From: Acidimicrobiia bacterium
GTDB taxonomy: Bacteria > Actinomycetota > Acidimicrobiia > Acidimicrobiales > Bin134
Reading direction: 5' to 3'
Assembly: GCA_022826705.1 (NCBI GenBank)
Contig: JAJDUJ010000025.1
Span: 92,956 to 156,955, forward strand
DNA: 64,000 nucleotides
The notes below the pieces were generated by a model. That model did no database searches. It was not told the origin of the DNA and worked only from the letters and a program-made list of their open reading frames with translations. The translations under genes were made by a program, and so were the position numbers. This document shows, piece by piece, positions 17,627-26,162 of the stretch; positions within the stretch are counted from its first letter, which is position 1; every line of letters begins with the position of its first letter.

Positions 17627-18205
17627 GTGGACTGGGCTTGGTGGCTTGTGCTGGCCGGGTATGCGTGGGGGACGTTTCCTGGCGCGCTTTTGGTAGGGAG
17701 GTATACGGGGCACGATCCGACTCGGGAGGGGTCGAACAATCCGGGGGCCAGCAATGTGTACCGGGTGGCGGGGCGGTGGCCGGCGGCTTGGGTTCTGCTC
17801 AGTGATGTGGGGAAGGGGTTCATTGCTGCTGGGCTGGGCCTGATCTTTGGTGACCAGCTGATAGGGGTGGCGTGTGGGGCGGCGGCTGTAGTGGGCCACA
17901 TTGTGCCTCTGGGGCGTTACCGCGAAGGAGGCAAAGGGGTAGCCACCTTCGGAGGGATGCTTCTGGCCCTTACTCCGGTGGTGGGGGTGATCCTCATCGG
18001 CGTGTGGGCGGTGGCTCTGGCTGTAACCAAGCGAGCCGGGGCGGCCTCGTTGGTGGCGGTGGCGGCCGCGCCGGCCGCAGTGGCCATTCAGGGCTGGCCA
18101 GCACCGGAAGTCTTGGTGGTGATCGGGGTTGCGGTGGTGGTTCTTGCCCGCCACCATGAGAACATTCGTCGCATGTGGAAGCGAGAAGAACCGGCGCTTT
18201 GGTGA
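17627..18205 (+). CDS. plsY: Glycerol-3-phosphate acyltransferase PlsY
   Basis: A 192-residue membrane enzyme that uses acyl-phosphate to acylate glycerol-3-phosphate, the first step of phospholipid synthesis. The three family motifs are visible: GTFPGALLVGRYTG near residue 15-28 with REGSNNPGASNVYRV just after, GRYREGGKGVATFGG near residue 96-110, and the C-terminal ARHHENIRRM. About five hydrophobic helices. GTG start. Its TGA overlaps the moeA ATG by one base (TGATG), coupling lipid synthesis to a molybdenum-cofactor gene, though only by position. Confidence 0.95.
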   Translation: MDWAWWLVLAGYAWGTFPGALLVGRYTGHDPTREGSNNPGASNVYRVAGRWPAAWVLLSDVGKGFIAAGLGLIFGDQLIGVACGAAAVVGHIVPLGRYREGGKGVATFGGMLLALTPVVGVILIGVWAVALAVTKRAGAASLVAVAAAPAAVAIQGWPAPEVLVVIGVAVVVLARHHENIRRMWKREEPALW

Positions 18206-19410
18206 TGATCCCACTTACTGAGGCTCAGGAGCGGGTGCTGGCGGGGTGCGTCATCCTGGACGAGGTCACTGTGGCCGTTGGCGACGCACAGGGTTTGGTG
18301 ACCACCGAAACAGTGCTGGCGCCCGAGTTGGTGCCCCCGTTCGACAACACGGCGATGGACGGTTTCGCGGTGCGGTCGTCCGATGTGGCCGATGCGCCGG
18401 CGACTCTGGCTGTCGCGGGCACGATTGCCGCGGGGGTGCCGCCCGACATCACGGTGGGTGCCGGACAGGCTGCCAGGATCATGACCGGGGCGGTCATTCC
18501 CCCCGGCGCCGACGCGGTGGTGATGGTGGAGCTGACCGAGACCAGCGCTGATGGCGCGGAAGTGACCGTGGCCCAATCGGTGCCCGTGGGCAACCACATC
18601 CGCCGGGCCGGCGAGGATCTGACGGTGGGCCAGACGGTGTTCGGTCCGGGAGAGGTGCTCACCCCGGGGCACTTGGGGGTGCTCACCAGCCTGGGCATGT
18701 ATCAGGTAAAGGTGCGGCCAAAGGCCCGAGTCGGGGTCATGTCCACCGGCGACGAGCTGGTTGAGGGGCCACAGCCGCTGGAGAGGGGCCAGATCCGCGA
18801 TTCCAACCGGTACACGCTGTTGGCATTGCTGGCTGAGGCTGGGTGCGATCCGGTGGATTTGGGCAGCATGGCCGATGACGAGGAAGAGATTTCCGCTGGC
18901 CTTCGGGCCGGAGTGGAGAAATGCGACGCCCTTTTGACCTCGGGCGGGGTGAGCATGGGCGACTACGACTACGTGAAGAAGGTGCTGAACGAGATTGGCG
19001 ACATGTCGTGGATGCAGGTGGCCATCAAGCCGGCCAAGCCCCTGGCCTTCGGTCTGGTCGAGGGCATTCCGGTGTTCGGGCTACCCGGCAACCCGGTGTC
19101 GTCCATGGTCTCCTTCGAGCTGTTCGCCCGGCCTGGTCTGCGCAAGATGATGGGCCATCCTTCTGGGTCATGGCATCGCCAGCCGGTGATGGGGCGCATG
19201 GCGGAGCCGCTGGGCCGCCGACCCGATGGCAAGACCCACTTCGCCCGGGTTCGAGTGGGCTACGCCGACGGCGAGTTCCTGGCCCGGTCGGCCGGAGGTC
19301 AAGGATCACACCAACTGTCAGCAATGGCCGCAGCCGATGCCCTGGCCGTGCTGCCCGACGGCGACGGGCTCGATGAGGGCGACCCGGTGTCGCTTTTGAT
19401 CCTGCGCTAG
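18205..19410 (+). CDS. moeA: Molybdopterin molybdenumtransferase MoeA (or Glp-type gephyrin-like protein)
   Basis: A 401-residue MoeA/gephyrin-E-domain protein. Family motifs: PPFDNTAMDGFAVRSSD (about 42-58), TGAVIPPGADAVVMVE, GVMSTGDELV, DSNRYTLLALL, LTSGGVSMGDYDYVKKVL and GLPGNPVSSMVSFELF. It inserts molybdate into adenylyl-molybdopterin. Start ATG 18205 overlaps the plsY stop. In Corynebacterium a MoeA homologue (Glp) works in cell division with the membrane protein GlpR; a GlpR-like gene lies 1.8 kb downstream here. The active-site motifs look intact and moaA and moaC follow, so a true Moco role is favoured. Confidence 0.92.
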   Translation: MIPLTEAQERVLAGCVILDEVTVAVGDAQGLVTTETVLAPELVPPFDNTAMDGFAVRSSDVADAPATLAVAGTIAAGVPPDITVGAGQAARIMTGAVIPPGADAVVMVELTETSADGAEVTVAQSVPVGNHIRRAGEDLTVGQTVFGPGEVLTPGHLGVLTSLGMYQVKVRPKARVGVMSTGDELVEGPQPLERGQIRDSNRYTLLALLAEAGCDPVDLGSMADDEEEISAGLRAGVEKCDALLTSGGVSMGDYDYVKKVLNEIGDMSWMQVAIKPAKPLAFGLVEGIPVFGLPGNPVSSMVSFELFARPGLRKMMGHPSGSWHRQPVMGRMAEPLGRRPDGKTHFARVRVGYADGEFLARSAGGQGSHQLSAMAAADALAVLPDGDGLDEGDPVSLLILR

Positions 19411-19486
19411 CTGTCGCCCCAACGAAGCCGGTTTGGCTTTCCACAGTGTGTTCGGCCGCTTATTCGGCCAGAATGGGGGAGTGAGC

Positions 19487-20464
19487 GTGCCGCTGATCGA
19501 CGGTTTTGGACGGGTCCACCGGGATCTGCGCATTTCGGTGACCGACCGCTGCAACTTCCGCTGCACGTACTGCATGCCCGCCGACGGACTCGACTGGCTG
19601 CCTCGGGAGGACCTCCTCACCTTCGAGGAGATCGAGCGCATTGCCGCCCTCATGGTCGATCGGTTCGGCATCGACAGCATCCGGCTCACCGGCGGCGAAC
19701 CCACCGTGCGGGCCAACCTGCCGGTGCTGGTGGAGAAGCTGGCCGCGTTGGGCGTCGATTTGGCCCTCACCACCAACGGCGCCACTTTGGGCCTCTTGGC
19801 CGACAAGCTGGTTGCGGCTGGACTGCGGCGCATCAACATCTCGCTCGACTCCCTCCAGGCCGACCGGTTCGAGCAGCTCACCCGGCGCAACGACTTGGAC
19901 CGGGTGCTCGACGGGATCGACGCCGCCTTGACCGCCGGTTTGAGTCCGGTGAAGGTCAACGCGGTGATGATGCGGGGCATCAACGACGACGAGATCGTGG
20001 ACTTCGCCCGATTCGGCCGGGACAAAGGGGTAGAGGTCCGGTTTATCGAGTTCATGCCCCTGGACGCCGACCTGTCGTGGAGCAACGACAAGGTGGTCAC
20101 TCTCGACGAGATCGTCTCCACAGTGGGGGAGGTATTCCCGCTGGCTCCGGTGGAGCGCTCCCACTCGCCGGCCGCGGTGTGGCACTACGCCGACGGGCGG
20201 GGTTCGTTCGGGGTGATTGCCAGCGTGACCGACGCCTTCTGCGGAAGCTGCGACCGGGTGCGGCTCACCGCCGAGGGTATGTTCCGCAACTGCCTGTTCG
20301 CTGTGGACGAGCACGACCTCCGGAAACTCATCCGCTCGGGAGCGAGCGACGACGAGATCGCCGCCGTCATCTCCGATGTGGTGAAGGACAAGTGGGCCGG
20401 ACACGCCATCAACCAAGTGCACTTCATCCGCCCTGGTCGCTCGATGTCCCAAATCGGGGGCTGA
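19487..20464 (+). CDS. moaA: GTP 3',8-cyclase MoaA
   Basis: Radical-SAM enzyme converting GTP to 3',8-cyclo-GTP, the first step of molybdopterin synthesis with MoaC. The N-terminal cluster motif is VTDRCNFRCTYCMP (CxxxCxxC); RLTGGEPTVR is the SAM-binding GGEP; the second, substrate-side cluster is in FCGSCDRVRLTAEGMFRNCLF. The protein ends in Gly-Gly, the conserved catalytic tail. I favour GTG 19487, five bases after a GGGGGAG ribosome site; GTG 19481 is closer to it. About 36 bp separate it from moaC. Confidence 0.96.
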   Translation: MPLIDGFGRVHRDLRISVTDRCNFRCTYCMPADGLDWLPREDLLTFEEIERIAALMVDRFGIDSIRLTGGEPTVRANLPVLVEKLAALGVDLALTTNGATLGLLADKLVAAGLRRINISLDSLQADRFEQLTRRNDLDRVLDGIDAALTAGLSPVKVNAVMMRGINDDEIVDFARFGRDKGVEVRFIEFMPLDADLSWSNDKVVTLDEIVSTVGEVFPLAPVERSHSPAAVWHYADGRGSFGVIASVTDAFCGSCDRVRLTAEGMFRNCLFAVDEHDLRKLIRSGASDDEIAAVISDVVKDKWAGHAINQVHFIRPGRSMSQIGG

Positions 20465-20487
20465 CGTGACATGGGGCTTGGTGTGAC

Positions 20488-20494
20488 GGAGGAG
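20488..20494 (+). promoter_or_regulatory. Shine-Dalgarno for moaC
   Basis: GGAGGAG lies five bases before GTG 20500 and fixes that non-ATG codon as the moaC start. Confidence 0.7.
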
Positions 20495-20499
20495 TTGAG

Positions 20500-21003
20500 G
20501 TGACCGACGCCGGGTTCACCCACCTGGATCCCCTCGGCCGGGCCCGCATGGTGGACGTTACTCCCAAGGATCCCTCGCACCGCCGGGCCATTGCCCGGGC
20601 CAAGGTGTTCATGAGCGCCGACACCGCGTCGGCGGTGGCTCGGGGGGCCATCGGCAAGGGGGATGTGCTGGCGGTGGCCCGGGTGGCGGGCATCCAAGCG
20701 GCCAAGCGCACTCCCGAGCTCATCCCGCTGTGCCACCCGCTCCTGGTGGGTGCGGTGCTGGTGAACTTCAGGATCGAAGACACCCACATCGAGATCGAAG
20801 CCGAGGTGGAAACGGTGGATCGGACGGGGGTGGAGATGGAGGCCCTCACCGCCTGCTCGGTGGCCGCACTGACCGTCTACGACATGTGCAAGTCGCGGGA
20901 CAAGGAGATGGTGATCGGCGAGGTCGCATTGTGGGAGAAGTCGGGTGGACGCTCCGGCCACTACCGCCGCACGGGGAGCACTGACGCGCCCTACGACGAT
21001 TGA
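20500..21003 (+). CDS. moaC: Cyclic pyranopterin monophosphate synthase MoaC
   Basis: A 167-residue MoaC, which rearranges 3',8-cyclo-GTP to cPMP. Motifs: ARMVDVTPKD near the N-terminus, AKRTPELIPLCHPLLVG (active-site region, about 68-84), VETVDRTGVEMEALTACSVAALTVYDMCK (about 106-134) and the C-terminal EKSGGRSGHYRR. GTG start 36 bp after moaA, with a good ribosome site. Together plsY-moeA-moaA-moaC read as one plus-strand operon. MoaD, MoaE and MoaB/MogA are not in the window. Confidence 0.97.
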   Translation: MTDAGFTHLDPLGRARMVDVTPKDPSHRRAIARAKVFMSADTASAVARGAIGKGDVLAVARVAGIQAAKRTPELIPLCHPLLVGAVLVNFRIEDTHIEIEAEVETVDRTGVEMEALTACSVAALTVYDMCKSRDKEMVIGEVALWEKSGGRSGHYRRTGSTDAPYDD

Positions 21004-21161
21004 GTCGCCACTGCGAACAATCGGTGGATACAGCGGGTGGCGTGGGTGGACTTTTTGCAGTAGAACCTTAACAAGTGTCAACCAGCCGTAATGTCCGTCG
21101 GCAGATGGTCACGAAGCGCCCGGTCATCCTTCGGGAGGAGTTGAGGCGCGACTATCCACCA

Positions 21162-21191
21162 TTGAGCGCGCGGTCACGGCTTACCATTAAT
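21162..21191 (+). promoter_or_regulatory. Possible sigma70-type promoter upstream of GlpR-like gene
   Basis: TTGAGC (21162-21167) and ATTAAT (21186-21191) are separated by 18 bp, about 25 bp upstream of the GlpR-like start. It is AT-rich for this GC-rich window. The rest of the 208-bp spacer from 21004 shows no gene or strong terminator. Confidence 0.35.
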
Positions 21192-21214
21192 TCTGCAAGG
21201 GACCCCCGAGATTG

Positions 21215-21739
21215 GTGACGTCAGTGTTGCTAATGATCTTGGCAGCCGCTTGGGCTGCCTTTTTGATTCCGCCCCTGATCCGCCGAGCGCGCAACGGCCA
21301 GTTCAGGGGCAGGCGTCGTTCGTCCCAACTCGGTTTTGGCCTTCCCATTCGCTCGGTGCATCCCCGCCTCGCTGAGCGGGGGGCAATGTCGGCACCGGTG
21401 GTCGCTCTTCGGCCCAATATCGCTTTGCCCCCTCGGGTGTACGCTTCTCAGATGGGGTCGAATTCGACTCGGGGCATTCCCCGCACCTCAATCGATGCCC
21501 GCCGCCGTCGGCGCCGCATTCTGGTGACCCTCATATTCAGTGCGCTGGCCACGTTTGTCTTTGCCGTTTATTTCGGCGGCTTTGCCCTTGTGGTTCATCT
21601 GCTGATTGACGCCCTCCTGCTGGGCTACGCCATGATGCTGGTGCAGCACCAGCGCACCCGCGAGGAGCGTCTCAACCCCATCGACGTGGATGCCCCGCAG
21701 TCCCGATCTTGGGACGTGGCCTCCGGCGGCCAGCGCTGA
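21215..21739 (+). CDS. GlpR/SepX-like actinobacterial divisome-type membrane protein
   Basis: A 174-residue protein. An N-terminal membrane helix (SVLLMILAAAWAAFLIPPLIRR) is followed by a basic cytosolic stretch (RRARNGQFRGRRRSSQ...), then two closely spaced hydrophobic helices (about residues 102-142) and a short hydrophilic tail. This layout, the VLxxxAAAWAAFLxPPLIRR opening, and location downstream of a moeA-family gene resemble actinobacterial GlpR/SepX, membrane partners of the gephyrin-like Glp and SepF in cell division. The assignment rests on topology and context, not a diagnostic motif. Start GTG 21215, or TTG 21212. Confidence 0.55.
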   Translation: MTSVLLMILAAAWAAFLIPPLIRRARNGQFRGRRRSSQLGFGLPIRSVHPRLAERGAMSAPVVALRPNIALPPRVYASQMGSNSTRGIPRTSIDARRRRRRILVTLIFSALATFVFAVYFGGFALVVHLLIDALLLGYAMMLVQHQRTREERLNPIDVDAPQSRSWDVASGGQR

Positions 21740-21814
21740 CCTTTCCTTCGTCCTCTTCCCGCTGATTCCAGTCGTTGCCTGGGCGCGACCCCCACTAATC
21801 TGTGCGGCAACCTT

Positions 21815-21888
21815 GGGGCTGTAGCTCAGTTGGCTAGAGCGCCTCGTTCGCAACGAGGAGGCCGGCGGTTCGAGTCCGCTCAGCTCCA
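21815..21888 (+). tRNA. tRNA-Ala (anticodon CGC)
   Basis: A complete 74-nt cloverleaf. The acceptor GGGGCTG pairs with CAGCTCC and includes the G3-U70 wobble that defines alanine tRNAs. The anticodon stem CCTCG/CGAGG encloses TTCGCAA, giving CGC, which reads GCG. The T-loop is TTCGAGT. The 3' CCA is not fully encoded. It stands alone between the GlpR-like gene and the phosphotransferase. Confidence 0.96.
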
Positions 21889-21918
21889 CATCTCGGCCTG
21901 CCGGTAACTTCTCTGCCT

Positions 21919-22923
21919 ATGACCAGTGAATTCGACGCTGCGCTGAAGGGCTTCATTCGGCGACGCCTTGGGGATGTCGATGGGCTGAGAGTGGAGGGCG
22001 AGGCTCGAGTCACCGGTGGGCAGTCGAGGGAGAACTGGCCGTTCGACCTGTTCTGGGAAGAGGGCGGGAAGTCGCACCATCGCCGATTGTTCCTTCGGCG
22101 CGATCCGGTGGGCAGCGTGCTCGAGACCGACCGCAGGGTGGAGTATGAGGTGCTGCGGCGGTTGCACGACCAGCCGGTGCGGGCGCCCGAGGTGGTGTGG
22201 CTGGATGCCGACGGATCGGAACTGGGTCGCCCTGCGATGGTTATGACCCGCTATGACGGGCACAACGACCACTACATACTTCAGGGAGGCAGCAGCCAGC
22301 TCGACGAGGACACCCGGGCCGGCATCGCTTCGCAGATGGTGGACCTGATGATCGAGATCCACGCCCTGGATTGGAAGGACGCCGGACTTAACGATGTGCT
22401 GGCCGTGCCCGCCGATCCGGCGGAGGCGGCCATCGACGAATGGGCCGCGGTGATCGAACGCCAGTCGTTGGAGCCTCAGCCGTTGCTGGCCCTGATAGAG
22501 CAGTGGCTGCGGCGGAACCGGCCGGATCCCGGCGAGATCACCGTTGTCCACGGTGACATCAAGCCGGGCAATGTGCTGTTCGACGGCCACCAGGTGCAGG
22601 TATTGCTGGATTGGGAGACCGTCCACTTGGGGGACCCGGCTGAAGATTTGGGTTGGGTGACGAATCCGGTTCGCCGGATTGAGCACCAGATTCCCGGCCG
22701 CTGGGAGGCGGAAGAACTCCTGTCGGCCTATGAGACTCGCACTGGTCGGACTGTCGACCGGAATGCGATGCGATTCTGGCAGGTGCTCGCCAACTACAAG
22801 CTGGTGGCCATCGTGATGACAGGGGTGCGCAGCTTCTGTGACGGTCGCACCCTTCGGGTGTGGGCCGGGGCTGGACTTCTAGGAAATGTGTTGTTGGCCC
22901 AGACTGCGGAGGAGCTGAGATGA
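21919..22923 (+). CDS. APH-family phosphotransferase (acyl-CoA-dehydrogenase-associated kinase-like)
   Basis: A 334-residue kinase-fold protein. It has the APH catalytic loop VVHGDIKPGNVLFDG (about residues 211-225) and the Mg-binding LLDWETVHLGDPAEDLGW (about 231-248). It resembles aminoglycoside phosphotransferase-like proteins encoded with acyl-CoA dehydrogenases in actinobacteria (ACAD10/11 kinase domain), which in animals phosphorylate 4-hydroxyacyl-CoAs; that role is inferred here. Its stop overlaps the next gene as ATGA, and a third gene follows 2 bp later, forming a tight three-gene unit. Confidence 0.85.
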   Translation: MTSEFDAALKGFIRRRLGDVDGLRVEGEARVTGGQSRENWPFDLFWEEGGKSHHRRLFLRRDPVGSVLETDRRVEYEVLRRLHDQPVRAPEVVWLDADGSELGRPAMVMTRYDGHNDHYILQGGSSQLDEDTRAGIASQMVDLMIEIHALDWKDAGLNDVLAVPADPAEAAIDEWAAVIERQSLEPQPLLALIEQWLRRNRPDPGEITVVHGDIKPGNVLFDGHQVQVLLDWETVHLGDPAEDLGWVTNPVRRIEHQIPGRWEAEELLSAYETRTGRTVDRNAMRFWQVLANYKLVAIVMTGVRSFCDGRTLRVWAGAGLLGNVLLAQTAEELR

Positions 22924-23288
22924 GACCCACGCTGAGTGAGCAGATTGAGGGTGCCCGCCGGGTGCTGGTGGAGTTGGCCGCGCCCGAGGTGTCTGACCCC
23001 TATGTGCAGGAGCAGATCTCCTTCGCGTCCGCCGCCTTGGAGCGGGTCGCGACACGGTGGCCCGAGGTGCTGCCCGACCTGGTGACCGACATCCGGGCGC
23101 TGGAAGAGGTCTTGGGCATCGAACCCGCGGAGCTGGCCGAAGCCGTGCCGGGGGTGGTCCACTTGGCTGCCGCCGAGGAGTACCACCGGGAACTGCGGGC
23201 CCGGCTCACCGATGAGATTATGAGCGGGCCTGTGCCGTCCCCCGCGGTGCGGGCCTACTTGGCTGAATCAACAGAAAGGCTGAAGTAG
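22920..23288 (+). CDS. Small helical protein coupled to APH kinase (possibly DUF6285-like)
   Basis: A 122-residue, acidic, mostly helical protein with no membrane segment or catalytic motif I recognise. Its opening (TLSEQIEGARRVLVELAAPEVSDPYVQEQISFAS) resembles DUF6285 proteins that accompany APH-family kinases, but this is a weak recognition. Start ATG 22920 overlaps the kinase stop (ATGA), and the next gene starts 2 bp after its stop, so it likely works with both. Function unknown. Confidence 0.7.
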   Translation: MRPTLSEQIEGARRVLVELAAPEVSDPYVQEQISFASAALERVATRWPEVLPDLVTDIRALEEVLGIEPAELAEAVPGVVHLAAAEEYHRELRARLTDEIMSGPVPSPAVRAYLAESTERLK

Positions 23289-23290
23289 CC

Positions 23291-24400
23291 ATGCTCGGAC
23301 CCCTAGACGACACCCTGTGGCACCAGATTGCCGAGCCGTTCGAACACGTCGGCACGTCTGATCCCCGATTCTTCGACCGCTACTGGTTTGCGATCTACGA
23401 CCCGGCGGGGGAGGCCGCGGTGCAGTTCACCATGGGGTCGTACAACAACATGAACGTGATCGACGGCGGTGTGGTGATGGTGCGGGGCGGCACCCAGCAC
23501 AATCTGCGGGCGTCGCGGGCGCTGCGCCCCCGCTTGGAGCCCGAGGTGGGGCCGATGCGGGTGGAGCCGACGGTCCCACTGGAGGAGCTGCGGATGATCT
23601 TGGCCCCCGGCGACCACTCCATCGCCTGTGATCTGGTGTGGCGGGCCGAGCTTGCTCCCGAGATCGAGAAGCCCCATGTGGAGCGGGAGCGAGGCCGTGT
23701 GACCCAGGACTACCAGCGGTTCAATCAAGTAGGCGTGGTGGACGGCTGGATCAAGGCGGGCGATGAGCGCCTCGAAGTGGCCAACTGGTGGGGCGGCCGG
23801 GACCATTCCTGGGGGGTGCGTCCGGCGATGGGCATTCCCGAGCCGGTTACCGGCCCGCCCCGACAGCACAGTGAGGTCGGCACGCTGTTCTACTTCCTGT
23901 TCTTCTCGACCAATCGCCGGGCTGGCCACGTGCAGATCATGGAGCGGGGCCCCGAGCGGGTATACCTCACCGGGCTCATCCGAGACCGGGATGCCCCCGA
24001 TGTGGACCGCCACGTGACCCAGGCCGATCTGTCGCTCGACTTCTTCGAGGGCACCCGGCGATTCTCATCGGCCGACATGGCGGTGCGCCTGGACGACGGG
24101 CGCTCATTGCGGCTGGGCTCGGCGCCGCTGGGCTCGGCGGTGGACATGGCCGGACTGGGCTACAGCGGCGGGTGGAACGACGAGCTCGGCCTCGGCGTGT
24201 ACCGGGGCGAGTCCTACCTGGAGCACGAGATCTGGGACGTGAGCCATCCCGCCGACGTGGTGAGGGCCTCAGGCGAGGTGTTCACGCCTATGCACCGCAT
24301 CGCCCCGGTCACCGTTACCACCGACGACCCCGACGAGACCGGCACCGGCAGCCTCACCATGATCGCCAACGGCCGCCTCCCCCAATACGGCTTGGACTGA
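23291..24400 (+). CDS. Conserved hypothetical, beta-rich protein with DHSWGVRP motif (DUF7064/7065-like)
   Basis: A 369-residue protein without signal peptide or membrane helix, rich in predicted beta strands. The segment WWGGRDHSWGVRPAMG (about 171-186) is its most conserved-looking element and is typical of proteins found beside APH kinases and acyl-CoA enzymes; I believe these are DUF7064/DUF7065 families, of unknown function, with a lipocalin-like (AttH-type) fold suspected. It starts 2 bp after the DUF6285-like gene and ends convergent with an SDR (11-bp gap). Confidence 0.7.
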   Translation: MLGPLDDTLWHQIAEPFEHVGTSDPRFFDRYWFAIYDPAGEAAVQFTMGSYNNMNVIDGGVVMVRGGTQHNLRASRALRPRLEPEVGPMRVEPTVPLEELRMILAPGDHSIACDLVWRAELAPEIEKPHVERERGRVTQDYQRFNQVGVVDGWIKAGDERLEVANWWGGRDHSWGVRPAMGIPEPVTGPPRQHSEVGTLFYFLFFSTNRRAGHVQIMERGPERVYLTGLIRDRDAPDVDRHVTQADLSLDFFEGTRRFSSADMAVRLDDGRSLRLGSAPLGSAVDMAGLGYSGGWNDELGLGVYRGESYLEHEIWDVSHPADVVRASGEVFTPMHRIAPVTVTTDDPDETGTGSLTMIANGRLPQYGLD

Positions 24401-24411
24401 TCGCCGAGCGG

Positions 24412-25242
24412 TTAAGGCGAGTCGGGGAGGTTGGTGAAGCCCCGGCCGTCGGCGCGGCGGTACCAGCCCTGGGCGGTCATGGTGCCGCCGTCCACCGGGA
24501 TGGTTTGGCCGGTCATGAAGCGCGACTGGTCGGAAGCCAAGAACAGGGCCACCTCGGCGAAGTCGTCGGGGTTGCCGAAGCGGCGCAGGGGGATATTCCG
24601 GGTTACCTGCTCGAGGGGACGCTCCCGCAGCATCTGGTCGAGCGGGGTTTGCAGGGTGACGGCCATGTCGGGAGCGATGGCGTTGACCCGGATGTTCTGG
24701 TCGGCCATCTCCAGGGCGATGGATCGGGTGAAGGCGATGATGGCGGCGTTGGACGCCGAGTACACCGCGATTCGGGGCATGGCTCGCATGGCCTCAACCG
24801 TGGACACGTTCACGATGGTGCCGCCGCCCCCCTCCACCATGGTGGGCAGAAAGGCATGCGTGCAGCGCAGTACATGGCGAAAGGTGATGTTGATCTGGGC
24901 GTCCCAGTCGGCTTCGGTGGTCCTGATGAACTTGCCCGCACCCGGCCGGTAGTCGCCCACGTTATTCACCAGCACATTCACCTGGCCGTCGCCAAAGTCC
25001 ACGGCGGCCTGGTGGAACTCAGCCACCACATCGGCGTCGGTGATGTCGCCCACCACTGCGATGGCCCGCCCCCCGGCGTCGGTGATGTCGCCCACTGCGG
25101 CGTTGGCCAGTTCGGAATCAATGTCGTTGACCACCACGGCTGCTCCCGCTTCGGCGAACAATCGGGAGATTCCGCCCCCGATTCCCCCGCCTCCTCCAGT
25201 TACGGCCGCGATCTTGTTGGCTAATGGTGTTGCACTCGGCAT
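24412..25242 (-). CDS. SDR-family oxidoreductase with Asn in place of catalytic Lys
   Basis: A 276-residue classical short-chain dehydrogenase/reductase. It has the NAD(P) motif TGGGGGIGGGISRLF (about 15-29), NNVG (about 91-94), the catalytic Ser region NVSTVEAM and Tyr in VYSASNAAIIAFTRS. The YxxxK motif reads Y-S-A-S-N: the catalytic Lys is replaced by Asn (codon AAC). The C-terminal PVDGGTMTAQGWYR is typical. Either activity is altered or lost, or a sequence error changed AAG. Substrate unknown. Convergent with the DHSWGVRP gene. Confidence 0.85.
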   Translation of the reverse strand: MPSATPLANKIAAVTGGGGGIGGGISRLFAEAGAAVVVNDIDSELANAAVGDITDAGGRAIAVVGDITDADVVAEFHQAAVDFGDGQVNVLVNNVGDYRPGAGKFIRTTEADWDAQINITFRHVLRCTHAFLPTMVEGGGGTIVNVSTVEAMRAMPRIAVYSASNAAIIAFTRSIALEMADQNIRVNAIAPDMAVTLQTPLDQMLRERPLEQVTRNIPLRRFGNPDDFAEVALFLASDQSRFMTGQTIPVDGGTMTAQGWYRRADGRGFTNLPDSP

Positions 25243-25333
25243 GCGGGGTTTCTAGCGCATCCCGTGTAGTGCTGCTCACATCGCGGCGCCGTTCGCGTTG
25301 GGCCGGTGCCGGAGTCGTTGCCAAGATGTCGGC

Positions 25334-26146
25334 ATGAGCAATCGCTTGAACGGAAGGGTGGCCATCGTCACCGGAGGGGCCAACGGTTTGGGAGAGGCCA
25401 TCGCCGGCAAGTTTGCCTCCGAAGGCGCACTGGTGGTGATCGCCGATGTCGACGAGCCGGCCATGGAACAGGTGGGGGGCGAACTGGGAGTGGAGACCTC
25501 CCTCTGCGACGTGTCGGACCGGGCGTCGGTGCAGGCGCTGGTGGACGGGGTGGTGGAGCGCCACGGGCGGCTCGACATCATGGTGGCCAACGCCGGAATC
25601 GCCAACTCCCCCAAGTATTTGGACATAGACGACGAGTTCTGGGGCCGGATGATCGACGTGAACCTCACCGGGGTGTTCTTGTGCAACCAGATCGCGGCTC
25701 GCCACATGGTGGCGCGAGGCAATGGCGGCGTGTTGTTGAACACCGCGTCCATCCTCGGGGCTGAGGGCAACCCCCAGACGCCGGCGTACGCCGCCTCGAA
25801 GGCCGGGGTGATCTCGCTGACCCGCAGTGGGGCCATGGCGCTGGGAGAATTCGGCATCCGGGTGAACGCGGTGGGGCCGGGCTACATGAAGACCCGAATG
25901 ACCGAAGGGCTGCGGGCAGTGCCGGAGTTGGAGAAGTCGCTGGCTGAGATGGTGCCGCTGAACCGATTCGGCGAGGCAAGCGACATCGCCGACGCTGCGG
26001 TTTTTCTGGCCAGCGACGAGGCCTCCTACATCACCGGCCACACCCTGTTTGTGGACGGCGGCTGGCTCACCCACCACCTTCCCGCTCGCACCGAGGAGCA
26101 AGAGGAAACCCGCCTTCGCGCCCAAGCCGAGGCCGAAGCCCGCTGA
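25334..26146 (+). CDS. SDR-family NAD(P)-dependent oxidoreductase
   Basis: A 270-residue classical SDR with TGGANGLGEAIAGKF (cofactor site), NAGIANSP, the catalytic Ser in NTASILGAEG and YAASKAGVISLTRS (YxxxK intact). C-terminal SYITGHTLFVDGGWLTHH is the usual end, followed by a charged tail. I take ATG 25334 (MSNRLNGRV); an in-frame upstream start at 25298 would add residues unrelated to SDRs. Divergent from the preceding SDR across about 90 bp. Substrate unknown, probably an alcohol/ketone pair in the surrounding acyl-CoA metabolism. Confidence 0.88.
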   Translation: MSNRLNGRVAIVTGGANGLGEAIAGKFASEGALVVIADVDEPAMEQVGGELGVETSLCDVSDRASVQALVDGVVERHGRLDIMVANAGIANSPKYLDIDDEFWGRMIDVNLTGVFLCNQIAARHMVARGNGGVLLNTASILGAEGNPQTPAYAASKAGVISLTRSGAMALGEFGIRVNAVGPGYMKTRMTEGLRAVPELEKSLAEMVPLNRFGEASDIADAAVFLASDEASYITGHTLFVDGGWLTHHLPARTEEQEETRLRAQAEAEAR

Positions 26147-26162
26147 CGCAGCTCGGAGGGGG

